A stretch of 35,259 bases of DNA, taken from contig JBDKVA010000200.1 of the NCBI GenBank assembly GCA_039679375.1, positions 1 through 35,259 of the forward strand. Direction: 5' to 3'. Under the pieces are notes generated by a model. That model ran no database searches, was not told the origin of the DNA, and saw nothing but the letters and a program-made list of their open reading frames with translations. Below, in pieces: positions 17,452 through 25,160 of this stretch. The stretch comes from JBDKVA01 sp039679375 (GTDB taxonomy: Bacteria; Bacillota; Clostridia; Acetivibrionales; DTU013). The position numbers and the translations under genes are program-made. The number at the start of each line of letters is the position of its first letter. The first letter of the stretch is position 1.

Positions 17452-18903
17452 CTATATGTTGACACGTCTCCAGAATGCAGGTGTAAACAGGATCAAAACA
17501 GGATAAATCTCCAGTCTGCCTACAAGCATGCAAAATGTGCATATTGCCTTGCTCAGAACTGAAAATTCGGCGAAGCTTCCCATCGGCCCCACAATTTCCA
17601 GTCCCGGGCCAACATTGCCAATGGTTGTAGCAACAGCCGTGAAACTTGAGACCAGGTCTTTGTCATCAAACGAAACGACCAGTACGGATATGACAAATAT
17701 GAAAATATAAATAAAGAAATAGGTGGCAATACCGGTCAGACTTTCCTCCGCCAATGCCTTCCTGCCTATTTTGACCGTATATACGGACCTTGGATGAATG
17801 ACTCTGGCAATTTCTCTTTTCACCATCTTAAGAAGCACCAGCGCGCGGATACATTTGATACCGCCTCCTGTGGAACCTGCACAGGCGCCTATGAACATCA
17901 GCAATACCAATATGGATTTACTGAATACAGGCCACAAGTTAAAGTCCGTAGTCGAATATCCGGTCGTGGTGATGATTGAGCTCACCTGGAACGCAGCATA
18001 TCTTATGGACTCGCCTATCGAGCTGCAGAATTTTCCATAGATATCTGCCGCTATCAGTAAAATGGAAAGCAAGACTGTCACCAGGTAGAAACGGAATTCA
18101 TCATCCCGCAGGGCAGACTTCAGATTGCCTCTGAGGCTTTGATAATAAAGGGTGAAATTCACACCGAACAGAAACATGAAAACGGTAATGATAACATCGA
18201 TATAAACATTGCCATATGCTCCGACACTGAGATTCCTGCTCGAAAATCCGCCTGTGCCGGCAGTGCCGAAAGTATGGATAAGAGAGTCATACAGCGGCAT
18301 TCCCGCTAATAACAGTAAAACGACCTGTATACCTGTCAGCGCGATATAAATGAAATATAATATTTTTGCTGTCTGACCCATTTTGGGAACGAGCTTTACA
18401 GGGTTCGGGCCGGGGCTTTCCGCTTTCATGATATGCAGCGTACTGCCGTTTGCAGATGGCAAAATGGCAAGTGTCAAAACAAGGACACCCATGCCGCCGA
18501 TCCAGTGGGTGAAGCTTCTCCAGAATAAAATGCCTTTGGGGAGCACCTCAATTTGTTTTAGTATCGTTGAACCTGTGGTAGTAAATCCGGAAACAGATTC
18601 AAACAGCGCATCTGCAAACGATGGGATCGCACCGCTGAAGATAAACGGCAATGCTCCGAAAAAAGATACTGCAAGCCACCCCAGCGACACGATTGCAAAT
18701 CCGTCGCGGGCATATATATTTTTTGTTAATGGTTTGACACCGCTAAGGAGTATTCCTGCCAACAGCATGATCAGTATGGTCAGCAGGAATGCCATTGCGT
18801 CTTCCTGTCTGTAAATAAGGGAGACGATAAGGGACGGCACCATACATCCGGCCTCAATCAGCACGACAAACCCTATATTTCCGAATATGATCCTAAAGTT
18901 CAT
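17452..18903 (-). CDS. trkH: TrkH/KtrB-type potassium transporter subunit
   Basis: The protein (483 aa from ATG 18903, with GGAGG eight bases upstream) is a polytopic membrane protein with the four pore-loop repeats of the Trk/Ktr/HKT superfamily, each with its filter glycine: SGFTTTGST near 115, FGTAGTGGFSS near 220, ITTTGYSTTD near 315 and ATTIGNVGPG near 435. It forms the K+ pathway gated by the cytoplasmic TrkA ring. Its start overlaps the trkA stop region by about 11 bases, indicating translational coupling. Length is typical of TrkH (about 480 aa) rather than KtrB (about 445). Confidence 0.94.
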   Translation of the reverse strand: MNFRIIFGNIGFVVLIEAGCMVPSLIVSLIYRQEDAMAFLLTILIMLLAGILLSGVKPLTKNIYARDGFAIVSLGWLAVSFFGALPFIFSGAIPSFADALFESVSGFTTTGSTILKQIEVLPKGILFWRSFTHWIGGMGVLVLTLAILPSANGSTLHIMKAESPGPNPVKLVPKMGQTAKILYFIYIALTGIQVVLLLLAGMPLYDSLIHTFGTAGTGGFSSRNLSVGAYGNVYIDVIITVFMFLFGVNFTLYYQSLRGNLKSALRDDEFRFYLVTVLLSILLIAADIYGKFCSSIGESIRYAAFQVSSIITTTGYSTTDFNLWPVFSKSILVLLMFIGACAGSTGGGIKCIRALVLLKMVKREIARVIHPRSVYTVKIGRKALAEESLTGIATYFFIYIFIFVISVLVVSFDDKDLVSSFTAVATTIGNVGPGLEIVGPMGSFAEFSVLSKAICTFCMLVGRLEIYPVLILFTPAFWRRVNI

Positions 18904-20272
18904 CCGGAAGTCCTCCAGATGCAATAATATCATTCAAATCCGTAAATTGCTTGTCTTTTGCAATGAGAATAACACTGTCACCCTGTTTGATCACGTCTTT
19001 TCCATGAGGGATAATGATATCATTTTTTCTGACGATGGCGGCAACCAGAACGCCTTTTACCATCTTAAGGTTTTTAAGCGGTATGTTCAAAAAATCAGTC
19101 GATTTTCCAGCAATAAATTCTATCGCCTCCGCCTGATCTCCTATTATTTTATAAAGGGTTTGTATCGGATTTCCCAATGCGTTTTTAAGTCCCCGGACGT
19201 ACCTGACAATATTGTTGGTTGTGATCATCTTTGGACTGATCACACTGTCGATCCCCATATTCTTAATGATGGCAGAATAATTCATCCTGTTGATCTTTGC
19301 CACCACTTTCTGCACACCGTACTGTTTCGCCAGCAGCGCCGACATCAGGTTTTCTTCATCCCGTCCTGTAACAGATACAAAAGCGTCCATATCGCTTAAA
19401 TTCTCTGAATGCAATATCGTCTCATCGGTACCATCGCCGCAGATGATCAAAGTGTTTGGAAGCAGCTCGGAAAGCTCCGTGCATCTTTGCCGGTCCATTT
19501 CTATGATCTTGGCCTTCATATGCGACTCATCAAGATATTTTGCCAGATAGTAGGCGATCCTGCCACCGCCCGCAATCATAACATTTTTTATTTTTCCGGT
19601 ATATTTGCCGATATGTTTGCAAAAGTCGGATACACTGGAAGGCCGGCCAACGATGTACATGATATCATTTTCTTCGATTTTGAATCCTCCGCTGGGTATG
19701 ATGACCTCGTCATTCCGGAGAATAGCTCCAATCAGGACGGCAGAGGAATATTTCTCAAAAATATCCTTAAGCTTCATCCCTATCACAGACATGCCCTGAT
19801 TTGCCTTTATTTCAACCAGTTCCACACGGCCTTTGGAAAATACCTCCACATTGGCTGCGGAAGGAAATCTGAGTATCCGTGCAATTTCATTGGCTGCAGC
19901 CTGCTCGGGGTTTATTATCATATCAAGGCCGAGATCCGTTTTCAAAGCCGAAAGTTCATTTGCATATTCAGGATCCCTGATCCTGGCAATCGTATGATCC
20001 GCCCCAAGTTTTTTGGCTGTAAGGCAGCATACCATATTCATCTCATCGCTTGATGTTGCGGCAATGAGAAGGTCTGTTTCCTTCACTCCGGCATCCAGCA
20101 TGACGCTTGCGTTCAGTCCGTTCCCTTTAATGCACATCACATCCAGGTATTCATTTGCTTTTTTCAATGCTTCCGGATTTTTATCGATTATTGTTATATC
20201 ATTATTCTCTTTTGACAAGTTTTCTGCCAGACTATAACCAACTTTGCCATCACCAATGATAATGATTTTCAT
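18893..20272 (-). CDS. trkA: TrkA, regulatory subunit of K+ uptake
   Basis: This 459-aa protein has the duplicated RCK layout: two Rossmann nucleotide-binding domains (MKIIIIGDGKVGYSLAENL at 1; MIAGGGRIAYYLAKYL near 232) each followed by a TrkA_C domain (for example NDEVIIPSGGFKIEENDIMYIVG). In the second Rossmann motif the last glycine is Ala. TrkA binds NAD(H) or ATP and gates TrkH; some TrkA_C domains bind c-di-AMP, which I cannot judge here. SD GGAGAC/AGG precedes ATG 20272. Upstream promoter-like sequence and a 15-bp palindrome are noted separately. Confidence 0.94.
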   Translation of the reverse strand: MKIIIIGDGKVGYSLAENLSKENNDITIIDKNPEALKKANEYLDVMCIKGNGLNASVMLDAGVKETDLLIAATSSDEMNMVCCLTAKKLGADHTIARIRDPEYANELSALKTDLGLDMIINPEQAAANEIARILRFPSAANVEVFSKGRVELVEIKANQGMSVIGMKLKDIFEKYSSAVLIGAILRNDEVIIPSGGFKIEENDIMYIVGRPSSVSDFCKHIGKYTGKIKNVMIAGGGRIAYYLAKYLDESHMKAKIIEMDRQRCTELSELLPNTLIICGDGTDETILHSENLSDMDAFVSVTGRDEENLMSALLAKQYGVQKVVAKINRMNYSAIIKNMGIDSVISPKMITTNNIVRYVRGLKNALGNPIQTLYKIIGDQAEAIEFIAGKSTDFLNIPLKNLKMVKGVLVAAIVRKNDIIIPHGKDVIKQGDSVILIAKDKQFTDLNDIIASGGLPDEL

Positions 20273-20305
20273 GACCTGTCTCCATTACCTTATATTATAA
20301 TATAC

Positions 20306-20320
20306 AGTTGAACTTCAACT
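20306..20320. promoter_or_regulatory. 15-bp palindrome in the trkA upstream region
   Basis: AGTTGAA-C-TTCAACT is a perfect 7-1-7 inverted repeat 34 bases upstream of the trkA ATG. On the minus strand TTGAAG inside it could serve as a -35 with TATAAG 18 bases downstream, so a protein bound here would cover the promoter. Regulator unknown. Confidence 0.4.
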
Positions 20321-20391
20321 ATATTGAATGAACTGATATCATAATTATGTATTAGATGGTACAGTATGCCTATTTGCCCCAAAGGTTAATT

Positions 20392-20811
20392 TTACAGCTT
20401 CCGGTCTTTGGCAAGCTCCCGCTCAACAATCCGGTCGAGAATTTCCGCTGCTTTAAGGATAACATTTCTGCATTTCAGTTCTTCCGTTCTGTGCTTTTCC
20501 TTTAATGGAGCACAATCAATGGATCCCATTTCTTCACTATATTTTTGAAACAATTCCCTGGTTAATTCCTTGATCCTTGTGCTTTCATGAGCCCTATCCC
20601 TGACGAAAAGCTTGCCAAGGACCATAATTGAAGCAGTCAGTGCACCGCATTTATCTTCGATCGCCATTCCCCCGCCAAAACCCGCAGCAAGCTTCAGGCT
20701 TTCCCTATCCAGACTCAGGCCGTATGCCAGGTTTGCTGCCTGCAGTATTTTTTCAGCACAATTAAGGTCGTCCTTTTCACCAAAACCCTGTTTAATCAAA
20801 TTTGCGAGCAT
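20392..20811 (-). CDS. C_GCAxxG_C_C family protein
   Basis: This 139-aa protein has the family cysteines: LNCAE (Cys18), then GFGGGMAIEDKCGALTASIMVLG, which is the C-GCAxxG core with a cysteine directly before GALT, and two later cysteines (IDCAPL and LKCRN). The family is common in anaerobes, often annotated as a probable redox or metal-binding protein, and some members contain selenocysteine; here all are Cys codons. SD GGTGG precedes ATG 20811 by about ten bases. It is followed by trkA on the same strand after about 120 bases, and faces a plus-strand gene across a 328-base AT-rich gap. Confidence 0.85.
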   Translation of the reverse strand: MLANLIKQGFGEKDDLNCAEKILQAANLAYGLSLDRESLKLAAGFGGGMAIEDKCGALTASIMVLGKLFVRDRAHESTRIKELTRELFQKYSEEMGSIDCAPLKEKHRTEELKCRNVILKAAEILDRIVERELAKDRKL

Positions 20812-21139
20812 ATTATATTAACCACCATTTCCCCGCTTGTTCAACGGTATAATAAATAAATCTCCAGTTTACTGTTATCTTTAAAGGCATATTGTATTAG
20901 TATATCACTTTTTCATCCAGTTTTAAAATATTGTGCGTGCCCGTTTATCTGCCTCCTGATGATATTACCTTCCACCCTTATCTTAATGGATGTAATATTG
21001 TAAAAATTATAATGATATATCTAATAAAATTACTTATTTATTAAGTAATATTCATTCTAGAAATGTTTATATTGAATAAATTTTGTCAAAAATTTATTAT
21101 AACGCAACAATATAAAAATGAGTATAAAGGAGTTGTATT
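20812..21139. other. AT-rich divergent intergenic region
   Basis: This gap separates the minus-strand C_GCAxxG_C_C gene from the plus-strand gene at 21140 and should hold both promoters. An inverted repeat ATTACTTA-TTTAT-TAAGTAAT (21029-21049) could be an operator. TTGTAA near 20998 with TAATAA 18 bases later is a weak promoter candidate for the plus strand. No coding potential is seen. Confidence 0.5.
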
Positions 21140-21613
21140 ATGTACGAAAACTTAAGCTATGAAAAACTGAAGGAATTGCCCGGTGAGCAGAAAAGAAATG
21201 CTCTGATGGAACTGAAGGAAAGGTATCCGCAATACAAGGAAATGGCAGAAATAGTAGGCGGCACACCAGCTGCTCTGGCAAATCTTTACCTGAGGATCGT
21301 GGAAGGAAGAAAATTCGGCAGAAAGAAAAAGGAAGATGGGCAGGCCATATCAGAAACCACCGGTGACACTGTAATCATACATAAGCGCTCCGGCCGCAAA
21401 GCTGCATCCATTCCTGATTCAAAAGCAGTCAAAGCTGAAAATAAGCTGTATGATGAGATGATCGTCGTACCTTCGAAAAAGTCCGTTTCATTTACAATCT
21501 GCCTGGATACGGAGGAGACAGGAGCCGAAGCAAAATGCCGGCTGGAAGGGGTCATCGGTTCTATGTTGTTTGATAAAGTTTACAGAACACACATGAGTAT
21601 AGAGGAAGTATAG
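21140..21613 (+). CDS. Protein of unknown function
   Basis: This 157-aa protein starts at ATG 21140 after a good SD (AAAGGAG, 7-base spacing). The N-terminal 60 residues are helical and charged (LKELPGEQKRNALMELKERY ... AEIVGGTPAALANLYLRIVEGRK), resembling a small DNA-binding helix-turn-helix in which GGTPAALANLYLRIV would be the recognition part. A lysine-rich linker follows, then a C-terminal domain (SVSFTICLDTEETGAEAKCRLEGVIG). I recognise no family. It is the first gene of the only plus-strand island, with structured RNA-like sequence immediately downstream. A regulator is a guess from the N-terminus. Confidence 0.75.
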   Translation: MYENLSYEKLKELPGEQKRNALMELKERYPQYKEMAEIVGGTPAALANLYLRIVEGRKFGRKKKEDGQAISETTGDTVIIHKRSGRKAASIPDSKAVKAENKLYDEMIVVPSKKSVSFTICLDTEETGAEAKCRLEGVIGSMLFDKVYRTHMSIEEV

Positions 21614-21755
21614 AGGAATCCATCTTCTTGTATAAACCAATTCGGTAGCGACTTTTTTTATAGCTGTTTTGTAGCTTGAAGCAATGATCGCATGTGGCAT
21701 ATAATAAAAATGCGGCATCCGGAACCGACTTTCGTAAAGAAAGGAGTGGTCTTAG

Positions 21756-21788
21756 TTGAAGATTGAATCGGAGGTGGCCATCGTTTGA
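21756..21788 (+). CDS. Possible 10-codon leader peptide, unit 1
   Basis: TTG 21756 follows AAAGGAG by nine bases and reads MKIESEVAIV then TGA. The end of the frame overlaps a hairpin (GGCCATC-GTTT-GATGGCC, 21776-21793), and an intrinsic terminator follows at 21797. The arrangement SD, very short frame, hairpins, terminator is that of a leader peptide or small RNA. No downstream amino acid operon is present to explain classical attenuation. Confidence 0.3.
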   Translation: MKIESEVAIV

Positions 21789-21829
21789 TGGCCGGAGGGT
21801 GGAAGTCTGACGGGCTTCCGCCCTTTTTT
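21776..21829 (+). terminator. Hairpin plus intrinsic terminator, unit 1
   Basis: Two adjoining stems: GGCCATC/GATGGCC (21776-21793, 7 bp, 4-base loop) and GGGTGGAAG/CTTCCGCCC (21797-21805 with 21815-21823, 9 bp including one G-T pair), followed by six T (21824-21829). The second is a convincing Rho-independent terminator for plus-strand transcripts from 21140 or from within the region. Confidence 0.8.
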
Positions 21830-21941
21830 ATTTCTTTTTGGGAAAGAACCCTTATAATTGTTCTTTCTCTTGACCGTCCGGCAGTGAATGTAATAGAATA
21901 GTATAGGGAATGAATTTCAGTTCGAAAGGAGTGTTTTAATA

Positions 21942-21980
21942 GTGAGAAAATTAGATGGCGAGGTGTCCTTTCAAAACTGA
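21942..21980 (+). CDS. Possible 12-codon leader peptide, unit 2
   Basis: GTG 21942 follows GAAAGGAG by ten bases and reads MRKLDGEVSFQN then TGA. Its layout and sequence resemble unit 1: both share GAAAGGAGTG upstream and GAGGTG-N-CC inside the frame. A stem GCAAAAGGCGC (21987-21997) with GTGCCTTTTGC (22020-22030) follows, and an intrinsic terminator lies at 22073. Whether either frame is translated is unknown. Confidence 0.3.
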   Translation: MRKLDGEVSFQN

Positions 21981-22072
21981 ATACAGGCAAAAGGCGCATA
22001 CATCAAAGATTTGTGAATCGTGCCTTTTGCAGCTTATGAGCAATAACCCTGATACCTGAAAAAATAAAATGT

Positions 22073-22112
22073 AAAACAGTACGGTGAAGGTTATCGTACT
22101 GTTTTTATTTTT
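22073..22112 (+). terminator. Intrinsic terminator, unit 2
   Basis: AAACAGTACG (22074-22083) pairs with CGTACTGTTT (22095-22104) around an 11-base loop, followed by TTATTTTT. Clear Rho-independent terminator on the plus strand. Confidence 0.85.
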
Positions 22113-22183
22113 ATCTGTTAACCCTTACAAAAAATCCGCAGGGTAATATTTGCTGTGGATCTTTTTATTAAAAATCCATATTA

Positions 22184-22277
22184 ATTGAATGAAATTTTCT
22201 AAACGCCTGTCTTCGCAAACATCATAGAATCACTGCTGTTTACGCAGCCATTCGTAAAGAAAATGAGTTCATTCAAT
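22184..22277 (+). promoter_or_regulatory. Long base-paired element in the leader of the CD3324-family gene
   Basis: The 17 bases at 22184-22200 pair completely with 22258-22264 plus 22268-22277, with only a GAG bulge (22265-22267) on the right. The closed 57-base loop contains a further hairpin CTGC-TGTTTAC-GCAG (22233-22247). It ends about 40 bases before the TTG start at 22319. It does not match a riboswitch class that I know. Confidence 0.5.
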
Positions 22278-22318
22278 ACAGTTGAAAAGTCTATATTGAT
22301 TAAGCGGAGTGTGATGAT

Positions 22319-22606
22319 TTGAAATATAAAAATGCAAAAAATGTGCTTCCTGAAAATCTGGTAAAAGAATTGCAGCTTTATGTACAGGGTGAAATGATAT
22401 ATGTTCCGGGAAACGGTCCAAATCGGGCAGGCTGGGGGGAAAGCAACGGTACGAGGGAAACTTACGCAAGCAGGAACCGAGAAATCAATTTGCTGTTTCA
22501 AAGCGGCACCGCGATGGTTGAAATTGCAGAAAGATACCATTTATCAGAATACAGCATAAAGAAGATTATCTGCAGCCTTAAAAATAAAGCAAGTCACGCC
22601 AGGTAA
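22319..22606 (+). CDS. CD3324-family helix-turn-helix protein
   Basis: This 95-aa protein starts at TTG 22319 after GCGGAGTG. It opens MKYKNAKNVLPENLVKELQL, continues with YVQGEMIYVPG and SRNREINLLFQSG, and ends in a helix-turn-helix (MVEIAERYHLSEYSIKKIIC). This is the pattern of the CD3324 family of small putative DNA-binding proteins in Clostridia. No partner genes are adjacent on the strand. A terminator follows 43 bases after the stop. The structured leader suggests post-transcriptional control. Confidence 0.8.
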   Translation: MKYKNAKNVLPENLVKELQLYVQGEMIYVPGNGPNRAGWGESNGTRETYASRNREINLLFQSGTAMVEIAERYHLSEYSIKKIICSLKNKASHAR

Positions 22607-22648
22607 ACCCAATGAAGCCGCCTATCCTTGCATAATCCCGTCTTCAAG

Positions 22649-22677
22649 GCCAGGCTCATTGAAGCCTGGCTTTTTTT
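22649..22677 (+). terminator. Intrinsic terminator after the CD3324-family gene
   Basis: GCCAGGCT (22649-22656) and AGCCTGGC (22663-22670) form an 8-bp stem with a 6-base loop, followed by seven T. It ends plus-strand transcription just before the convergent HAD gene. Confidence 0.9.
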
Positions 22678-22680
22678 CTT

Positions 22681-23313
22681 CTATATTATTCCGATCTCTT
22701 CAAGCCTCAGCTTCAATACATCAAAACCTCTTACACATATCGCTTTCATACCGGATTCCAATGCCGCATCGACATTGATCCTGTTATCATCAAAAAACAG
22801 GATCCTGCCCGGTTCACAATTTAACTCCCTGATAGCATGGATATAGGCTTCTTTTTCGGGCTTCATATACCCCGTTTTATAGGATGGGAAAGTAACGGGT
22901 ATGATGCTTTCAATACAATCATCCCTGCACATTTTATCCCAGTGGATCTCATTTGTATTGGACAGACAGGCTACTTTATACTTTCTGCCTAATTCTTCAA
23001 GCAGTTCTTTCACTCCATTGTAAAATCCGCTTATGAAATCCGGGTACTCCAAAATAAACTGCTCCGAATTTACGTTAAATCCAAATTCCTTAATAATTGC
23101 TTCAGCAAATTCATCAGACTTCATTTTCCCCGATTCGAATTTTCTGACTGAGGGTGAAAACAGCCACATCCTGTATATTTCATCCATATCTGCACGGTTA
23201 TTCATCCATGCCTGCATCTTTGGAATCCCTCTAAACTCAACAAGCACGCCGCCCAGGTCGAATAACAGGATCTCAATATCCTTATATCGGCTTGGTTTAA
23301 CTGCGGATATCAT
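22681..23313 (-). CDS. HAD-superfamily hydrolase (subfamily IA, YihX-like)
   Basis: This 210-aa protein has all four HAD motifs: motif I LLFDLGGVLV near residue 20 (nucleophile Asp; the usual second Asp is Gly, as in the FDLGNV/FDLGGV group), motif II CLSNTNE near 118, motif III Lys in GYMKPEKEAY near 149, and motif IV ILFFDDN near 170. A helical cap lies between motifs I and II. Family members dephosphorylate sugar phosphates or similar small substrates; the substrate is not predictable here. SD AAGGAG precedes ATG 23313. Confidence 0.88.
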   Translation of the reverse strand: MISAVKPSRYKDIEILLFDLGGVLVEFRGIPKMQAWMNNRADMDEIYRMWLFSPSVRKFESGKMKSDEFAEAIIKEFGFNVNSEQFILEYPDFISGFYNGVKELLEELGRKYKVACLSNTNEIHWDKMCRDDCIESIIPVTFPSYKTGYMKPEKEAYIHAIRELNCEPGRILFFDDNRINVDAALESGMKAICVRGFDVLKLRLEEIGII

Positions 23314-23378
23314 CGCTTTATCTCCTTTTTTTTATTCTTATTGATGAACCGTTTGCAATGTACCATTTATATCAGAGA

Positions 23379-23969
23379 TCATATCGCTGCACTGCCGCCC
23401 TTTAACCCGATGCTTTCGGCTGCGCCTTGCATTCCCTTTATTGTCTCCCCAATGACATAGTCGAGTTCAAATCCGAGCGATTGGGCTCCCTTTTCGATTA
23501 AATCCCTGTCCACACCGGCAGCAAAGCTTTTTTGCTTCCATTTTTTCTTTACGGATTTCAGCTCCATATCCAGAATGCTTTTGCTCGGCCTCATTAAAGC
23601 CGTTGCCGTTATCAGTCCGGTGAGCTCGTCAATGGTAAACAGGACTTTCTCCATCCGTTCAATAGGCTCGATATTGCTGCATATTCCAAAACCGTGGCTT
23701 GCAACTGCATGTATGTAATCTTCAGGCCAGTTGTTCTCTGTGAGAATTTCTCTCGCTTTCGTGCAGTGCTCGTCGGGATACATTTCATAATCAATGTCAT
23801 GCACCAGGCCGATCATTCCCCATTTGTCGCTGTCCGCTTCGCCCAAAACATCGGCAAAGTGCAGCATGACCGCTTCCACCGAAAGTGCATGTTTTATGAG
23901 GCTCTCACTCTTATTGTATTTTTTCAATAGTTCAAAAGCCTGCTCTCTATTTGGTATTAACGTACCCAT
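23379..23969 (-). CDS. HD-domain protein, putative phosphohydrolase
   Basis: This 196-aa protein has an HD metal-binding pattern: His in LIKHALSVEAVM near 27, HD in GLVHDIDYEMYPDEH near 57, and later HAVASHGF near 91 and FTIDELTG near 114 supplying ligands. It matches the small stand-alone HD family of Firmicutes, often annotated as metal-dependent phosphohydrolase. No substrate can be assigned. SD GAAGGA precedes ATG 23969. It lies between the SDR gene and the HAD gene, same strand. Confidence 0.85.
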   Translation of the reverse strand: MGTLIPNREQAFELLKKYNKSESLIKHALSVEAVMLHFADVLGEADSDKWGMIGLVHDIDYEMYPDEHCTKAREILTENNWPEDYIHAVASHGFGICSNIEPIERMEKVLFTIDELTGLITATALMRPSKSILDMELKSVKKKWKQKSFAAGVDRDLIEKGAQSLGFELDYVIGETIKGMQGAAESIGLKGGSAAI

Positions 23970-24092
23970 TGATGATCCTTCTTTCGTTTTCTATGATGGC
24001 CGGCCGGCTTTTTCAAGCACCGGCAGAAGACTCTTCCGTAATTAATATTAAATATCTGCAGTCAAAGTGTCAACCATATCCGGCAAATAACA

Positions 24093-25118
24093 TTAATCAT
24101 TTGCCGGCAGCTTCGCTGCTTCAATTCCTTTCTCCCAGCCTTTTATTATCCTGTCCGAAAGCTCATTGAAGCCCTGATCTGTTGTGCATAGACGCGGATC
24201 GGACTCATACCATGAAATGGATTGCCTGATTCCCTCCGAAAAAGGCATCGTTGCACGGAAATCCGGTACAAACCGCTTAATTTTGCTATTGTCAAAAACA
24301 ATACTCACAGTCTTATCTCCAAGGAGACCGCCTGTGTATTCAGGAGCAACTTTGCAGATAAAATCGGATGAAACATGTATTATATCAGGTTCTACTCCTG
24401 CTGCCGCCCCTATGGCATGAGCGATCTGATCCCAAGTCAGTACTTCATCGGATGTAATATGAAAAGCATGACCGATCGACTGATAATTACCAACCAGACC
24501 GACAAAACCTTTCGCAAAATCAGAATTGTGTGTCACTGTAAAAAGCGATGTGCCATCACCGGGGACAATAATTTTCTTTCCCTTTTTCATCCTGTCCACA
24601 ATGGTCCAACGGTGCTCACGGCTGTTAAAGAGGAATGGGATCGTCGTCTTGTTATACGTATAGGAAGGCCTCACGATGGTAACCGGAAAGCCGTTTTCCC
24701 TGTATTCCTTCATAAGCCTTTCTTCACAGGCTATTTTATCTCTGGAGTACTGCCAGAAAGGGTTATCTAAAGGTGTGGATTCATCTATCATATAATGCCG
24801 TACCGGTCTTTGATATGCCGAAGCCGTACTGATGAATATAAATTGCCTGGTTATGCCGGAAAAAAGCTTTATATCGTTCTCCACATGCTCCGGAACAAAA
24901 GATATCCAGTCCGCCACAGCGTCAAAACGGTGCGGCCTGACCGTAGCCGCCACAGAGTCTGCATCCCTGATATCCCCCTTAAGGATCATGGCTCCCTTAG
25001 GCACAAAATTATTACGGGTACCACGGTTGAGAAGATAAAGCTCAATCCCTTTTTCAACAGCCAATGCCGAAACTGCGCTGCTTATGACTCCTGTACCGCC
25101 TATAAATAAAACCTTCAT
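24093..25118 (-). CDS. NAD-dependent epimerase/dehydratase-like SDR protein
   Basis: This 341-aa extended SDR has the nucleotide motif MKVLFIGGTGVISSAV at the N-terminus, an Arg favouring NADP or NAD in LLNRGTR near 33, DIRDADS near 50 and a Tyr-x3-Lys type site in the region of YSRDK near 124. The segment VIVPGDGTSLFTVTHNSDFAKG is typical of atypical SDRs related to CSP41/isoflavone-reductase-like groups. The substrate cannot be told. SD AAGGAG precedes ATG 25118. It follows the TatD-like gene with a 42-base gap and is probably co-transcribed. Confidence 0.85.
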   Translation of the reverse strand: MKVLFIGGTGVISSAVSALAVEKGIELYLLNRGTRNNFVPKGAMILKGDIRDADSVAATVRPHRFDAVADWISFVPEHVENDIKLFSGITRQFIFISTASAYQRPVRHYMIDESTPLDNPFWQYSRDKIACEERLMKEYRENGFPVTIVRPSYTYNKTTIPFLFNSREHRWTIVDRMKKGKKIIVPGDGTSLFTVTHNSDFAKGFVGLVGNYQSIGHAFHITSDEVLTWDQIAHAIGAAAGVEPDIIHVSSDFICKVAPEYTGGLLGDKTVSIVFDNSKIKRFVPDFRATMPFSEGIRQSISWYESDPRLCTTDQGFNELSDRIIKGWEKGIEAAKLPAND

Positions 25119-25160
25119 TGCACCAGCTCCTTTTTTATCTGAATATTTGCCGGAAAATTC

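Noticed and set aside
21776..21829. Guanidine-II (mini-ykkC) riboswitch
   Set aside because: Two hairpins are present and one loop has ACGG, but the loops are not the required tetraloops and no guanidine-related gene follows.
21787..21900. 37-codon frame starting MAGGWKSDGLPP
   Set aside because: It begins inside a hairpin and reads through the intrinsic terminator, so an mRNA for it is unlikely.
22199..22540. 113-codon minus-strand frame
   Set aside because: It is antisense to the CD3324-family gene and its structured leader, with no SD or family match.
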